64,000 nt of DNA from Granulicella sp. L46 (GTDB lineage Bacteria > Acidobacteriota > Terriglobia > Terriglobales > Acidobacteriaceae), in the NCBI RefSeq assembly GCF_009765785.1, contig NZ_LMUT01000012.1, forward strand, positions 1,584,654-1,648,653, read 5' to 3'. The position numbers and the translations under genes were made by a program. The notes below the pieces were generated by a model that saw nothing but the letters and a program-made list of their open reading frames with translations, made no database searches and had not been told where the DNA came from. Shown here piece after piece: positions 53,946 to 62,636 of this stretch (positions within the stretch are counted from its first letter, which is position 1; each line of letters starts with the position of its first letter).

Positions 53946-54265
53946 GAGGAAGTATGACACATGCTTGGCGAAAATGCTGCGGAAGGTCTCCAGGCGGGTG
54001 ACGTGGCGATTGTCTCGGCCTTGGCGTTGATCGTGGATAGTCCCTTTATCTGGGCCATGTGCTTTGTGAAGAAAGGAATCAAACCCCACCGGGCCGATAC
54101 TAGTTCGCGCTCCCCTGTTTCTTTGCTCTGACGAACTATGGGCTGGCAGGTCGTGGGCGCGATGTTGTAATCCGCGTCCGGCATCGCCAAGGTGGAGACT
54201 TCCTTAGCATGGAACGCCTCGGCGATGCATTGCTTATCACCCTTCCGAATGTATCGACCGCACAC
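53946..54265 (-). pseudogene. Truncated YedK/HMCES-like SRAP protein
   Basis: The frame opens with the SRAP hallmark MCGRY (catalytic Cys2) and continues NIAPTTCQPIVRQ, ELVSARWGLIPFF and STINAKAETIATSPAWR. Full YedK proteins protect abasic sites in single-stranded DNA by a Cys2 crosslink and are about 200-230 residues long. Here similarity ends after AWR at about residue 92, so the active-site Glu and His are missing. It starts two bases after the 96-residue gene. Confidence 0.75.
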
Positions 54266-54267
54266 GG

Positions 54268-54558
54268 CTAAACCTCGTTACACTTCGGGCAAGTCGAGTC
54301 GTGTACCGCATACGCTCTCCACTTTGCTAGGGTGTTGAACATCGGATGGGTCATCTCCGTAAACCCTCTCTGCTCGGCGAGCCGGTACGCAGCAGGATTG
54401 GCGTCTGCGAATTGCAAGAGAAGTTTCATACCGTCATCACCTGCTGGCACCGTTTCCAGCGTCCACTGCGAAATGAACTCGTTGAATCGTGTAGACGCCT
54501 CAGCTTTGCGCCGGGCGGCTTCCTCATCTTGAATCGATAGCACCTGAGCCTCAGCCAT
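54268..54558 (-). CDS. 96-residue protein, paralogue of 39345-39629
   Basis: Same family as the 94-residue protein 15 kb to the left: RFNEFISQWTLETVPAGDDG, FADANPAAYRLAEQRGFTEM, KWRAYAVHDSTCPKCNEV. It sits between a Y-family polymerase relic and a YedK relic, both linked to DNA damage tolerance. The gene is intact. Function unknown; context suggests but does not prove a link to DNA repair. Confidence 0.65.
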   Translation of the reverse strand: MAEAQVLSIQDEEAARRKAEASTRFNEFISQWTLETVPAGDDGMKLLLQFADANPAAYRLAEQRGFTEMTHPMFNTLAKWRAYAVHDSTCPKCNEV

Positions 54559-54570
54559 GTTCGTATCTCC

Positions 54571-55877
54571 TCATCCTCTACGCGGTAGTCTAGCGCGTTG
54601 CTCCAGTGTGAGGCTGTACTTCGTTGGCGGTTTCCTCACCTCGTCTGCCGTATCGTCGAACTCTTCCACCGGGGGCGGCGGGCCGAACGGTACGCGGGTT
54701 GGCGTTTCACCGCGGACGTTGTGGATGCTGCCCAGATAGACGGTGTTGAGGCCGTACCGCGCATTCATCTCATCCACAGAAGACACAACGCGCTCGCGAG
54801 CATCCGGGGCCGGTACAGAGAACAGGTCCGCTTGCGGCTCGGTATCGCGGTGCGTCAAGCCAACGGCGATGTCTGCGGGCGTGTAGGGGCGGCAGCCGCT
54901 TCCATAGTTGGGCCATGTGCGCCTGTAGGGTGTGCGGATCACGGCAGGGCGGTATCCTCACTCCGGACTCAAATGCGGGCCGGTCAAAGAATCCCACACG
55001 AAGTAACACTCCACCGGCCCATAGCTCGTTACGGCGCATCCGTCGTGCTGTGGAGTGCAAGAGCTTCAAGACGGCTCCCCTGGCCCGTCCTGGCGTGCGG
55101 CATGTGGGAGCCAGCATGTGTTGACGGCTGAGCGTCTGTAAGGGCTTGGCGGGCGGTTCTAAGAAATCCTCACCCCGAAGCCAGAGCCAAAGACGATCAC
55201 CCCACACGCTGCCCCACAACGCGCTCATCTTGTCTCGGGAAAGTTGGCATAGATCACGCATCGTCTCTATCCCGGCGTATCGAATACGTTTCTCTATCCG
55301 GGGACCGATGCCGGGCAGGTCGGAAAGGTCCAAGCTGTAGAGGGTTTGCGGCAGGTTCTGGCGTAGTAGCACCATCAAGCCGTCCGGCTTCTGCATCTCC
55401 CCGGCAACCTCCGCCAACAGTCGATTCGAAGCGAGGCCGATAGAACAACGGAGTGTACTTCCTACAGTGGCGCGAAATCTCTTGCTTGATCGCATAGGAA
55501 ATTTCGAGCGCCCGCAGTAACCCCCTCTCCCGGCGCATGAGCTCACACGCGAACTCGTCGCATGACATCACCTGTTGAATCGGTGCGCAGCGCTCAATTG
55601 CCCCGATGATCTTGTGGTGGAACTCCACGTATAGCCGGGGCCGCGCCTGCACGATGATGACGTGCGGACAGAGTACCTTCGCCTCATGCACGCCGGTTCC
55701 CGCCTTGATACCGTAGGCCTTCGCCTGATACGAAGCTGCTATGCAACAGGTGCTATCTGCGTTTACCGGCGCGATGACGATAGGACGGCCACGCAGCTCC
55801 GGCGCAAGCTCTTGCTCTATCGAAGCAAAGTAGCTATTTAGGTCTACGAATAACCAGTTGATGTCCGCGCCGTCCAT
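54571..55877 (-). pseudogene. Frameshifted Y-family DNA polymerase (DinB/ImuB-like)
   Basis: Translesion polymerase broken by at least two frameshifts. The first segment, from an ATG at 55877, has the catalytic Asp in WLFVDLNSYFASIE and the second acidic pair in SCDEFACEL. The reading frame then shifts near 55470 to RCSIGLASNRLLAEVAGEMQKPDG and DLPGIGPRIEKRIRYAGI. It shifts again near 54890 to the C-terminal DLFSVPAPDARERV, MNARYGLNTVYLG and the end PTKYSLTLEQRARLPRRG. All domains are present in order, so it decayed recently. A TATAAT stands six bases before the ATG, which could mean a leaderless message. Confidence 0.8.
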
Positions 55878-55953
55878 CGCCAGATTATAGGCGAATAAAA
55901 AGCGAATATGCTGTGAATCTTCTACGGGGCTAATTCCACAGATTTTGTAGTGT

Positions 55954-56265
55954 TTGGCCAGGTGCCCTGTGATAGCCTTTGGCGTGATTATTCCAGAGAA
56001 GTTCGATCTCACCTTCCGGCGCTTTCCTACAGAAGATAGGGACATTCATATCTTCGTGGTACACCAGCCGGACGGAGAGCTTTGGTATACGGGGACTGCC
56101 CCGCTCCCATCCCTTATGGACACGTTGAAGAGTGCTGCATGGCTAAAGCCTATCCATCTTAAACACGTTTCCGAAGCCGCCGCGCGTTATGACGAATACA
56201 CATTTCAAGTCACGGCCACTGTAGACGAATTGCGAGATGTCGGCCTGCTTCCGACGGGGAGTTGA
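55954..56265 (+). CDS. Hypothetical small protein near attR
   Basis: Up to 103 residues; start uncertain (TTG at 55954, or GTG at 55984 before IIPEKFDLTFRRF). The sequence FPTEDRDIHIFVVHQPDGELWYTGTAPLPSL and EYTFQVTATVDELRDVGLLP looks like a compact alpha/beta protein. No ribosome site stands out. Divergent from the polymerase relic and the last frame before attR. Confidence 0.4.
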   Translation: MARCPVIAFGVIIPEKFDLTFRRFPTEDRDIHIFVVHQPDGELWYTGTAPLPSLMDTLKSAAWLKPIHLKHVSEAAARYDEYTFQVTATVDELRDVGLLPTGS

Positions 56266-56395
56266 TAAGCGGTGGGAAGTCCGAACGCTCCATGTCATTG
56301 CAGCGAGGGTAGATCGTTGGGCGGAATGAATAAAGAGGGGCGTTTTAGAGGATCGCAGCGATTGATTCTAAAACACTTAGTTAGTTGAGACCATT

Positions 56396-56440
56396 CTCAT
56401 AACCCAAAGGTCGTAGGTTCAAATCCTACCCCCGCAACCA
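56396..56440 (+). repeat. attR: right attachment repeat of the island
   Basis: Exact 45-base copy of the 3' end of tRNA-fMet, from the anticodon loop to CCA, without the 5' half of the tRNA. It defines the right end of the 38.6-kb insertion. Confidence 0.95.
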
Positions 56441-56465
56441 TTTAGCAGAAACGCCAACCCAAGAT

Positions 56466-56505
56466 AACCCACCCAGTCAGACGTCGCGAAACGCCAGGGT
56501 GGGTT
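56466..56505 (+). terminator. Hairpin with possible terminator role
   Basis: 9-bp stem AACCCACCC / GGGTGGGTT with a 22-base loop, followed on the plus strand by TTGGTGTGTTT. It lies between attR and the second integrase relic. The T-run is weak. Confidence 0.35.
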
Positions 56506-56534
56506 TTGGTGTGTTTGCAGGGTCCTTTGCATGG

Positions 56535-57846
56535 CTATGCGCTCCTCAGTACCATCCGGACCACCTTGCTGTTCGCCTCACGCTTGGCGCCCATCAAAGC
56601 GTTCCCATACACATTCATCGTCGTCGAGACCTGGGCGTGACGCATCAGCTTCTGCTGCACCCCGACAGGCGCCCCGGTGTCGTCCAGCCATGAACGGTAG
56701 GTATGGCGAAAAGTGTGCCACCCCACGCCGTCGTACTTCCCGGCTGACTCCCACCGTTCCTCATGCAGCGGCAAACGGCCGCCGTTCGGAGTTTTGCCCT
56801 CCTGCTGGCACCAGACGCCGGCACCCGCCCCGCACTTGGGGCATGCCACCAGACAACATCCTGCCGGACGAATATAGTCCTGCTGAATGGGCGCGGTGTG
56901 GAAGTGCCTGCCGGTTGCGGTGCTGGGAAAGAGAAGGTCCGACCCGTTAACTGGGTTTTTCCCTCCTCCTTGGCCCTCTTCTCGGACTCCAGCTTCCAGT
57001 CCAGAAGAACCGCCGCGAAGTCCGGATCGAGTGGAAGCTCGTCCTCCGAATACTCGGTCTTCACGACCTTGACCCGGCCGTGAACAACCGCCCGGACCAC
57101 CTTCATGCTTAGGTTCTCGAAGCCAATGTCCTGCCATTCGAGCGCCAGCACCTCTTCGGCCCGGAGGCCGGTGCACTGCGCACTATCACCATGATTCGGT
57201 AAGGCTGCGGAATCAGTGCGAGGAGCAGGTAATACTGCTCGACGGTCAGAACGATCGGCTTCTTGCGGCGTTTGCTGATCCCCTTAACCTCGGCCAGTTC
57301 CATCGGGTTCCGCTGCCACTCGACCATCTCCCACAGCATGGCCTTCTCATACAAACGGTGCATGATGGCCTTGACGTGACCTTTGGTCTTGGGCGCGGAA
57401 TCCATATTCTTCAGCCACTCCTGAACCTTCACCGGCTTCATCCGCGTGATGTGGGTCGTTCCCCACTTCGCTCGAACGTGCTTGAGGATGCTCAGGTAAG
57501 AGACGACGGTCGAATAGCTCAGTTCGCCTTCACCCTCACACCGATCACCGGGGCGGCGCTGCTTGATCTCCAGCATCCTTTCCTCCTCGATGAAGCGGTC
57601 CAGAATCGCGGCGAACGTCGGCTCCAGAACGGCCAGAGTTGGGTTTTCCGAGTTGAGTTTGAGCACGAAAGCCTCCAGATGCCGCTCGACCGAGACCTGC
57701 GTGGGGAACTTTTCAATGCTCAGAAACATAGACTTTCTCGTATTGGTTGTGGGGTCCTGGTAACGGTATTCCCAGGCCCATTGCTTGTTGGCCCGCGCAA
57801 CCTTGCGCAGGGTGCCTCGCTGAAATCTTTGCCGCGTGAATTTCAA
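56535..57846 (-). pseudogene. Frameshifted second integrase (tyrosine recombinase)
   Basis: Begins at a TTG at 57846 after GAGAGGAG, overlapping the stop of the excisionase-like gene (TTGA). The N-terminal part matches the style of the first integrase (RQRFQRGTL) and has a core-binding domain (STVVSYLSILKHVRAKWG). A one-base deletion near 57180 interrupts TGLRAEEVLALEWQDIGF (first catalytic Arg), and a second shift occurs near the GGGAAAAACCC run at about 56960. The last frame holds a cysteine insertion (CPKCGAGAGVWC ... H) and then GWHTFRHTYRSWL and RHAQVSTTMNVYG with the remaining catalytic residues. Inactive relic of a neighbouring element. Confidence 0.85.
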
Positions 57847-58100
57847 GGGTGTTGCTCCTCTCCAGTCAACGCAGCACGGTTGGTTGTGGTCGAGTTTAAC
57901 TCGTTTTCCAGCCATGTGTTCAACAAACTAAGCCGGAATTTCCACCGCTTACCGACCTTCAGCGCAGGGACTTTTCGGTTGCGCGCCATCCCCTCCAGCG
58001 TCTTCCAGTGCATCCCCAGAATGGCGGCGGTCTCTTCCAGATTCAGCAACGGCTCGAATCCGCGGGTCTGCAGATCGCGGATATTTTCTTCGTTTGGCAT
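57843..58100 (-). CDS. Excisionase-like helix-turn-helix protein
   Basis: 85 residues with an HTH_17-type domain: FEPLLNLEETAAILGMHWKTLEGMARNRKVPALKVGKRWKF followed by RLSLLNTWLENEL. The start at 58100 has GGGAGGAG six bases upstream. Located directly before the second integrase and translationally coupled to it, which is the usual xis-int order. The protein itself is intact although the integrase is broken. Confidence 0.78.
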   Translation of the reverse strand: MPNEENIRDLQTRGFEPLLNLEETAAILGMHWKTLEGMARNRKVPALKVGKRWKFRLSLLNTWLENELNSTTTNRAALTGEEQHP

Positions 58101-58341
58101 CAGGCTCCTCCCTGATCTCAAACTAGGGCTGACACTCTTTAGCGACCGTTGCTTTTTTGTATCGACCATTCCATCTGCGTCAATCGTCGGATCCACACAA
58201 TACACCAGACGAGACACATCCGCCCAGAACCCAGAAATCTGAAAGTTTTGTGGCCCTGCTGCTCGGTGAGTGACTTAGCGACTTGGCATCATTCCAGAAG
58301 CGCTCCCGGACCCTGCGGCGTTTCTCGGGACGAATCTTCCC

Positions 58342-58905
58342 CTAGGCGGGAAGCAACCCTGCTTTGCGATAACTTTCGATCAAGCTGTCGTAGAGTGCGA
58401 TGTCTGCCCGGCTCCTCGCCATCAGTTGAGCACCCACGATTCCCGAATAGATGGCACGCGCTCGCTTCTCGGCCTCCTTAGGGCTTGCAACCTTCGCGGC
58501 TACCAGCGTCTTCTTCAGCCACGCAATATTGACGTCGGCAAAAGCTTGAACCTCCGTTTTTACAACATCAGGCAGGTCGTCGAATTGCGCGGACATAAAG
58601 CTGCAAAAGCAGATACGGTTTTCGTTCTCCAGTGCCCAGCGAAAGGTCTCCGGATAGCGGCGTAGAGCGTCCAGCGGCTTCGCTGAGTTCTGTAGCAGAG
58701 ACTCAAGATAAGCTGCATCATCCTCCCAATAGCGCTTGGCAACCGCCGTCGCCAGGTCGGCTTTGCTTGGGAAGTGGTAGTAAATACTCGCGGCTTTGAT
58801 ACCGACCTGTTCAGCCAAGTCACGGAAGTTCAATCCAGCATAACCGTGGGCTTGAGCCGCCAACTTTGCGGCCGCCAGGATCTCTTCGCGAGCGTTTGCA
58901 CTCAT
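58342..58905 (-). CDS. TetR-family transcriptional regulator
   Basis: 187 residues. The N-terminal helix-turn-helix is typical (ANAREEILAAAKLAAQAHGYAGLNFRDLAEQVGIKAASIYYHFPSKADL); the rest is the helical ligand-binding domain with several aromatic residues (TFRWALENENRICFCSFM). GGAGG lies eight bases before the ATG at 58905. It diverges from the amidase gene across about 110 bases that contain two direct repeats, so it probably represses itself and the amidase in response to a small molecule. Ligand unknown. Confidence 0.88.
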   Translation of the reverse strand: MSANAREEILAAAKLAAQAHGYAGLNFRDLAEQVGIKAASIYYHFPSKADLATAVAKRYWEDDAAYLESLLQNSAKPLDALRRYPETFRWALENENRICFCSFMSAQFDDLPDVVKTEVQAFADVNIAWLKKTLVAAKVASPKEAEKRARAIYSGIVGAQLMARSRADIALYDSLIESYRKAGLLPA

Positions 58906-58955
58906 CACAAAACCTCCTCACTTCAATCAAAAAAACTTCTTCTATTTCTGAATCT

Positions 58956-59007
58956 ACCATGTGGCAGGTAGAATCTCAAGGACTGCACCTGGCAAGTGGC
59001 AGGTAGA
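58956..59007. promoter_or_regulatory. Putative TetR operator repeats
   Basis: GTGGCAGGTAGA occurs twice (58961-58972 and 58996-59007), 35 bases apart; the first is also part of the palindrome CTACC-N8-GGTAG (58955-58972). Location between divergent tetR and amidase genes fits an operator. Confidence 0.6.
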
Positions 59008-59018
59008 GGAGAAAAACA

Positions 59019-60428
59019 ATGGGCACTGAATTGATTTATTCCGATGCAACGAAGCTGGCTGAACTAATCCGCACACGCGAGGTCTCCCCAGTCGAAGTCA
59101 TGAAGGCACACCTCGACCGTATCGAGGCCGTCAACCCGAGCGTGAACGCGATCGTTACGATCGTCGAGGATGCCTTGGAGTCCGCGAAGAAAGCGGAAGC
59201 GGCAGTACAGCGCGGCGATGAGCTGGGACCTTTGCACGGTGTGCCCTTCACGGCAAAAGATTCGATTGACACCGCGATGGTGCCGACCCAACGGGGAACG
59301 CCGATCTTCAAAGGACGAACGCCCGACACGGATGCGACCAGCGTTGCGCGCCTGAAGAAAGCGGGAGCCATTTTGCTTGCGAAGACCAATCTTCCTGAGT
59401 TCTCCTACGGGATCGAAAGCGACAATCTGCTTACCGGCCGAACGAACAACCCCTGGAACCTGGATCTGACGCCGGGGGGCTCAAGCGGTGGCGAGTCGGC
59501 CGCGATTGCGGCAGGCATGTCTCCGCTTGGCCTGGGGAGTGACCTTGCGATCTCTTTGCGGGGTCCGGCAGCGCACACCGGCATTGTCTCGCTCAAGGCC
59601 ACCCACGGACGCGTCCCCATGACCGGTATCTGGCCGCGTGAGCCGCGCCGCTTCTGGCATGTAGGTCCGATGGCGCGTAGTATCCGCGATCTGTCGCTGG
59701 CGTTTTCCCAACTTGCCGGACCGGACGGACAGGACGGCTATTCCAGCAGCGCCACCTCGTTCGATAACGGGATCGGAAGTTCCGGCAAGCGTCCGCTTCG
59801 TGTGGGCTGGCTGGTGGAGCCCGGCTTTGGTCCGGTCGACCGCGAGACCGCAGCGACTGTGCAGGCTGCCGCAGCAGCGCTTAAGGATTTCGGGCACACG
59901 GTCGAGTCTGTACACATTCCGGCACTAGAGCGTGATTTTGCGCTTGATGTATTCACACGTCTGCATGTCCTCGAGATGAAGCCTGGATTCGTGAAGACTA
60001 CGGCTGGGCGCAGCGAGGATGAAATTGGCGATATGGCCAGGTTCATGCTCTCGTTGCCCGACACTCCAGCGGCGGACTACATCGATGCTGCGCAGGCTGC
60101 GGAGCGGCTGAAGGATGGTTATGCCGAATACTTTCAGAAGTACGATGTCTTGCTCACACCAGTGATCCCTACTCCTTCCTTCAAGCACGGTCAGGCAGAG
60201 TTGCTGATCAACGGCCAGACAGTGAACATCATGGGCATCATGTCCGCGACAACGCCGTTGAGTGTAACTGGCTTGCCGGGCGTTTCCATGCGGTTCGGCA
60301 CCAGCCATGATGGGATGCCCATCGGTGTCCAGATCGTCGGCAACTGGCAAGCCGAGTCCACGATTCTCCACGTTGCGTCACTTCTGGAGCAGGTAAGCCC
60401 CGTGCGGGATCTACACCCCAATCTGTAA
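59019..60428 (+). CDS. Amidase (amidase signature family)
   Basis: 469-residue hydrolase with the Ser-cisSer-Lys triad: Lys80 in PFTAKDS, cis-Ser155 in TPGGSSGGES and nucleophile Ser179 in GSDLAISLRGPA. The usual GGS before the nucleophile is AIS here, a tolerated variation. The rest follows the family (VSLKATHGRVP, WHVGPMARSIRDL, GVQIVG). Known members hydrolyse aliphatic or aryl amides, or transfer in GatA; the standing alone and TetR control favour a catabolic or detoxifying amidase. AGAGGAG precedes the ATG. Followed by a palindromic repeat. Confidence 0.9.
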   Translation: MGTELIYSDATKLAELIRTREVSPVEVMKAHLDRIEAVNPSVNAIVTIVEDALESAKKAEAAVQRGDELGPLHGVPFTAKDSIDTAMVPTQRGTPIFKGRTPDTDATSVARLKKAGAILLAKTNLPEFSYGIESDNLLTGRTNNPWNLDLTPGGSSGGESAAIAAGMSPLGLGSDLAISLRGPAAHTGIVSLKATHGRVPMTGIWPREPRRFWHVGPMARSIRDLSLAFSQLAGPDGQDGYSSSATSFDNGIGSSGKRPLRVGWLVEPGFGPVDRETAATVQAAAAALKDFGHTVESVHIPALERDFALDVFTRLHVLEMKPGFVKTTAGRSEDEIGDMARFMLSLPDTPAADYIDAAQAAERLKDGYAEYFQKYDVLLTPVIPTPSFKHGQAELLINGQTVNIMGIMSATTPLSVTGLPGVSMRFGTSHDGMPIGVQIVGNWQAESTILHVASLLEQVSPVRDLHPNL

Positions 60429-61032
60429 ATGCACCAATCACCAACGGCAGGAGCGGACGAGCCGCTCCTTCGTTCGCTCTACTTTTGGAGGATCAATACC
60501 GATAAGTCGGCTTGTCGTCAGTAATCCCGTTGTTCCACGAAACGGTGTTTTAGAAAACCATGACGCGAAGTTGCAGAAAACCCGACTTTGCGGGACTTTG
60601 GACTCAAAGGGTGTTGAGGCGTCGCCGAAACACTGTCGAAGATGTTCCGCCCCGCTATCGTTCAAAGTCTGGGGGCTGCGTTTCCATCCCCAAGAGTTTC
60701 AGTTCTCATCTTCGCGGTTACAAACTGTGCTGGGAACCGCTCGCTCTTGTCGCGATGTGTAACAGCACCAGTTCATGTATTTGCGAACGGTCATCAATGT
60801 AAGTACTTTTTGATCTGATCCGCAGTACGTTCGAGCATGCTTGTCGAGCAAACCTATAAACGGGAAACACTGCACCATTAACTTTTCGGCATTCACGCAC
60901 GAGCCTGTAACCTTTCCTTACTTCGCCTCTCCAATAGCTGCGCGCAGAGCGACCATTCCATGAGCGTTGCCTTCATAGACAACACTTGGGTCTTCTTTGC
61001 GCGCAAATTCTCGCCCTTCCAAGGAGTAGAAA
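60429..61032. other. Gene-free stretch after the amidase
   Basis: Contains the extended palindromic repeat copy I and, to its right, no supported frame up to the beta-propeller gene. Confidence 0.5.
60498..60597 (+). repeat. Extended palindromic repeat, copy I (outside the island)
   Basis: Leader ACCGATAAGTCGGCTT and GTCAGTAATC as in copy D, then left arm CGAAACGGTGTTTTAGAAAA and right arm GAAGTTGCAGAAAACCCGAC. The only full copy seen in the right backbone. Confidence 0.75.
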
Positions 61033-62154
61033 ATGTTGAAAGCAATTCGTGGCCTATCGACGATCGCGATTGGGATTGGATGCTTATTCCCAGCCATGCT
61101 CGCCAGCGCGCAAACCAGAGGAACAGAAACGTTCTTTGTCATGTCGAATAACGCCGACAAGAACCAGGTAATTGAATTCGTTCAGAACTCCGATGGGACA
61201 GTTGTCGCAAAGGAAACCTTCGATACGCAAGGCAGGGGCACTGGAGGGGTGAACGATCCCCTTGAAGCGCAGGGCTCGCTGACCTTGAGTGCAGACCGCT
61301 CGCTCCTGTTTGCCGCGAACGCGGGGAGCGGCGATATCACTGTCTTTCAGGTCATCGGGGGACGCCTGATTTTCCTCAATAGACAAGCATCCGGCGGCAG
61401 CAATCCGGTGGCCATTGCTCAATCGCAGAATCGCGTTTATGTCCTCAACCAGGGTGGCGCGGGCAGCGTTGTTGGCTTTCAAATGGGCTTCCGTGGGCAA
61501 CTGCTTCCCATTGCTAATTCCACCGCATTTCTCTCTGCCAATGCGGCCGGCGGATCATCGATTTCGATCAGCCCCGATGGCCAGACCCTCGCCGTGGTGG
61601 AGCGTCTCACCAACAATATCGATACGTTCCACATCAATGCGAACGGTACATTGGGCACTCTTGTTGCCAATCCCAGTGCTGGAGTTGGAGCCTTCTCAGG
61701 GCGGTTCGCTCCCAATGGAAAGCTGATTGTTTCTGAGACGGGTTCTACCATTTCTGCAATCTCTTCCTACGCGGTGAATTCTAATGGAACGCTCTCCGCA
61801 GTTACGCAGAGCTTGACGACCAACGGCTCCGCCAACTGCTGGAATGCCATCACTCCGAACGGCGCTTTTGTTTATGCATCGAATGCTGGTACTTCGAACA
61901 TCTCCGGATTTTCGATCGGCAAGAACGGCGCCTTGACCGCGCTCAACTCGTCCTCTATTGTCGCAAGCAATCCGGAGAACGCCACCAACCTCGACATCAC
62001 GATCAGCGGTGATGGCAAGTTCTTCTACTCGCTCAACGCGATGGTCGGAACCGTGGGTGTCTTTGCCATCCAGCCCAACGGAACACTATTGGAAGTGGAT
62101 GAGATTCCAGGGTTCACCGCGGCGGAGGGCTTCAACGGTATCGCAGCACTGTAA
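61033..62154 (+). CDS. Secreted beta-propeller protein, lactonase (6-phosphogluconolactonase-like) family
   Basis: 373 residues with a signal peptide (GLSTIAIGIGCLFPAMLASAQ) and seven-blade-like repeats (GSLTLSADRSLLFAANAGSGDITVFQV, SSISISPDGQTLAVVERLTNNIDTFHIN, NAITPNGAFVYASNAGTSNISGFSIG, LDITISGDGKFFYSLNAMVGTVGVFAI). This is the cytochrome-D1-like/lactonase propeller; cytoplasmic relatives hydrolyse 6-phosphogluconolactone, but the exported form probably has another substrate. AAGGAG lies eight bases before the ATG. No operon partner. Confidence 0.85.
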   Translation: MLKAIRGLSTIAIGIGCLFPAMLASAQTRGTETFFVMSNNADKNQVIEFVQNSDGTVVAKETFDTQGRGTGGVNDPLEAQGSLTLSADRSLLFAANAGSGDITVFQVIGGRLIFLNRQASGGSNPVAIAQSQNRVYVLNQGGAGSVVGFQMGFRGQLLPIANSTAFLSANAAGGSSISISPDGQTLAVVERLTNNIDTFHINANGTLGTLVANPSAGVGAFSGRFAPNGKLIVSETGSTISAISSYAVNSNGTLSAVTQSLTTNGSANCWNAITPNGAFVYASNAGTSNISGFSIGKNGALTALNSSSIVASNPENATNLDITISGDGKFFYSLNAMVGTVGVFAIQPNGTLLEVDEIPGFTAAEGFNGIAAL

Positions 62155-62636
62155 TTGCAATTGGGCTATGCCCGTTGCCGCCCACGCGGGTAACCCCTTT
62201 GCCTGCGTGGGCAGCATCTCCTCAACAAGTCTCTCCCTTGAGATTTCTGTGGCGCGCAGGTTCGACGGTACCAAGCAGCACTCAGGGGAGGCACAACGTC
62301 GGAAAGGTCACGCAGGATTACGACGATAGTGGGTAGGTGAGATGAATATTGTTCCGAAACGCTCGGTTCCGCATAAGGCACATGTCATTGTGCCTATGTA
62401 ACAACATCCTCGACGTTTCATGACAAATTAATGCCAGCCGTGCCGCTCTTTTTCCGCATCAATTGAGTGGTTGTCGTATTGGTCGCTGTAACCTTTTACC
62501 GAATCTCACCTCTAACGGTTGAGGCCGGATTCGCGTCTGCCCGATTTCGGTCGCGCTCGATCGATTGCGATCTAACTAAAGACCCTGCGTGCCGAAACTG
62601 AAGCGCGCAGCTTAACCATCGCGAGGGAAAACTTAG
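62155..62636. other. Gene-free stretch after the beta-propeller gene
   Basis: Holds an 8-bp stem GCCCACGC / GCGTGGGC (62180-62187 with 62205-62212) just past the stop, a possible weak terminator without a T-run. Nothing else recognised. Confidence 0.45.

Noticed and set aside
56396-56440. Second tRNA-fMet gene
   Set aside because: Only the 3' part of the tRNA is present; the acceptor 5' strand and D arm are missing, so it is an attachment repeat.
57358-58242. 294-codon plus-strand frame near the second integrase
   Set aside because: It runs across the antisense of both the integrase relic and the excisionase-like gene; no protein features.
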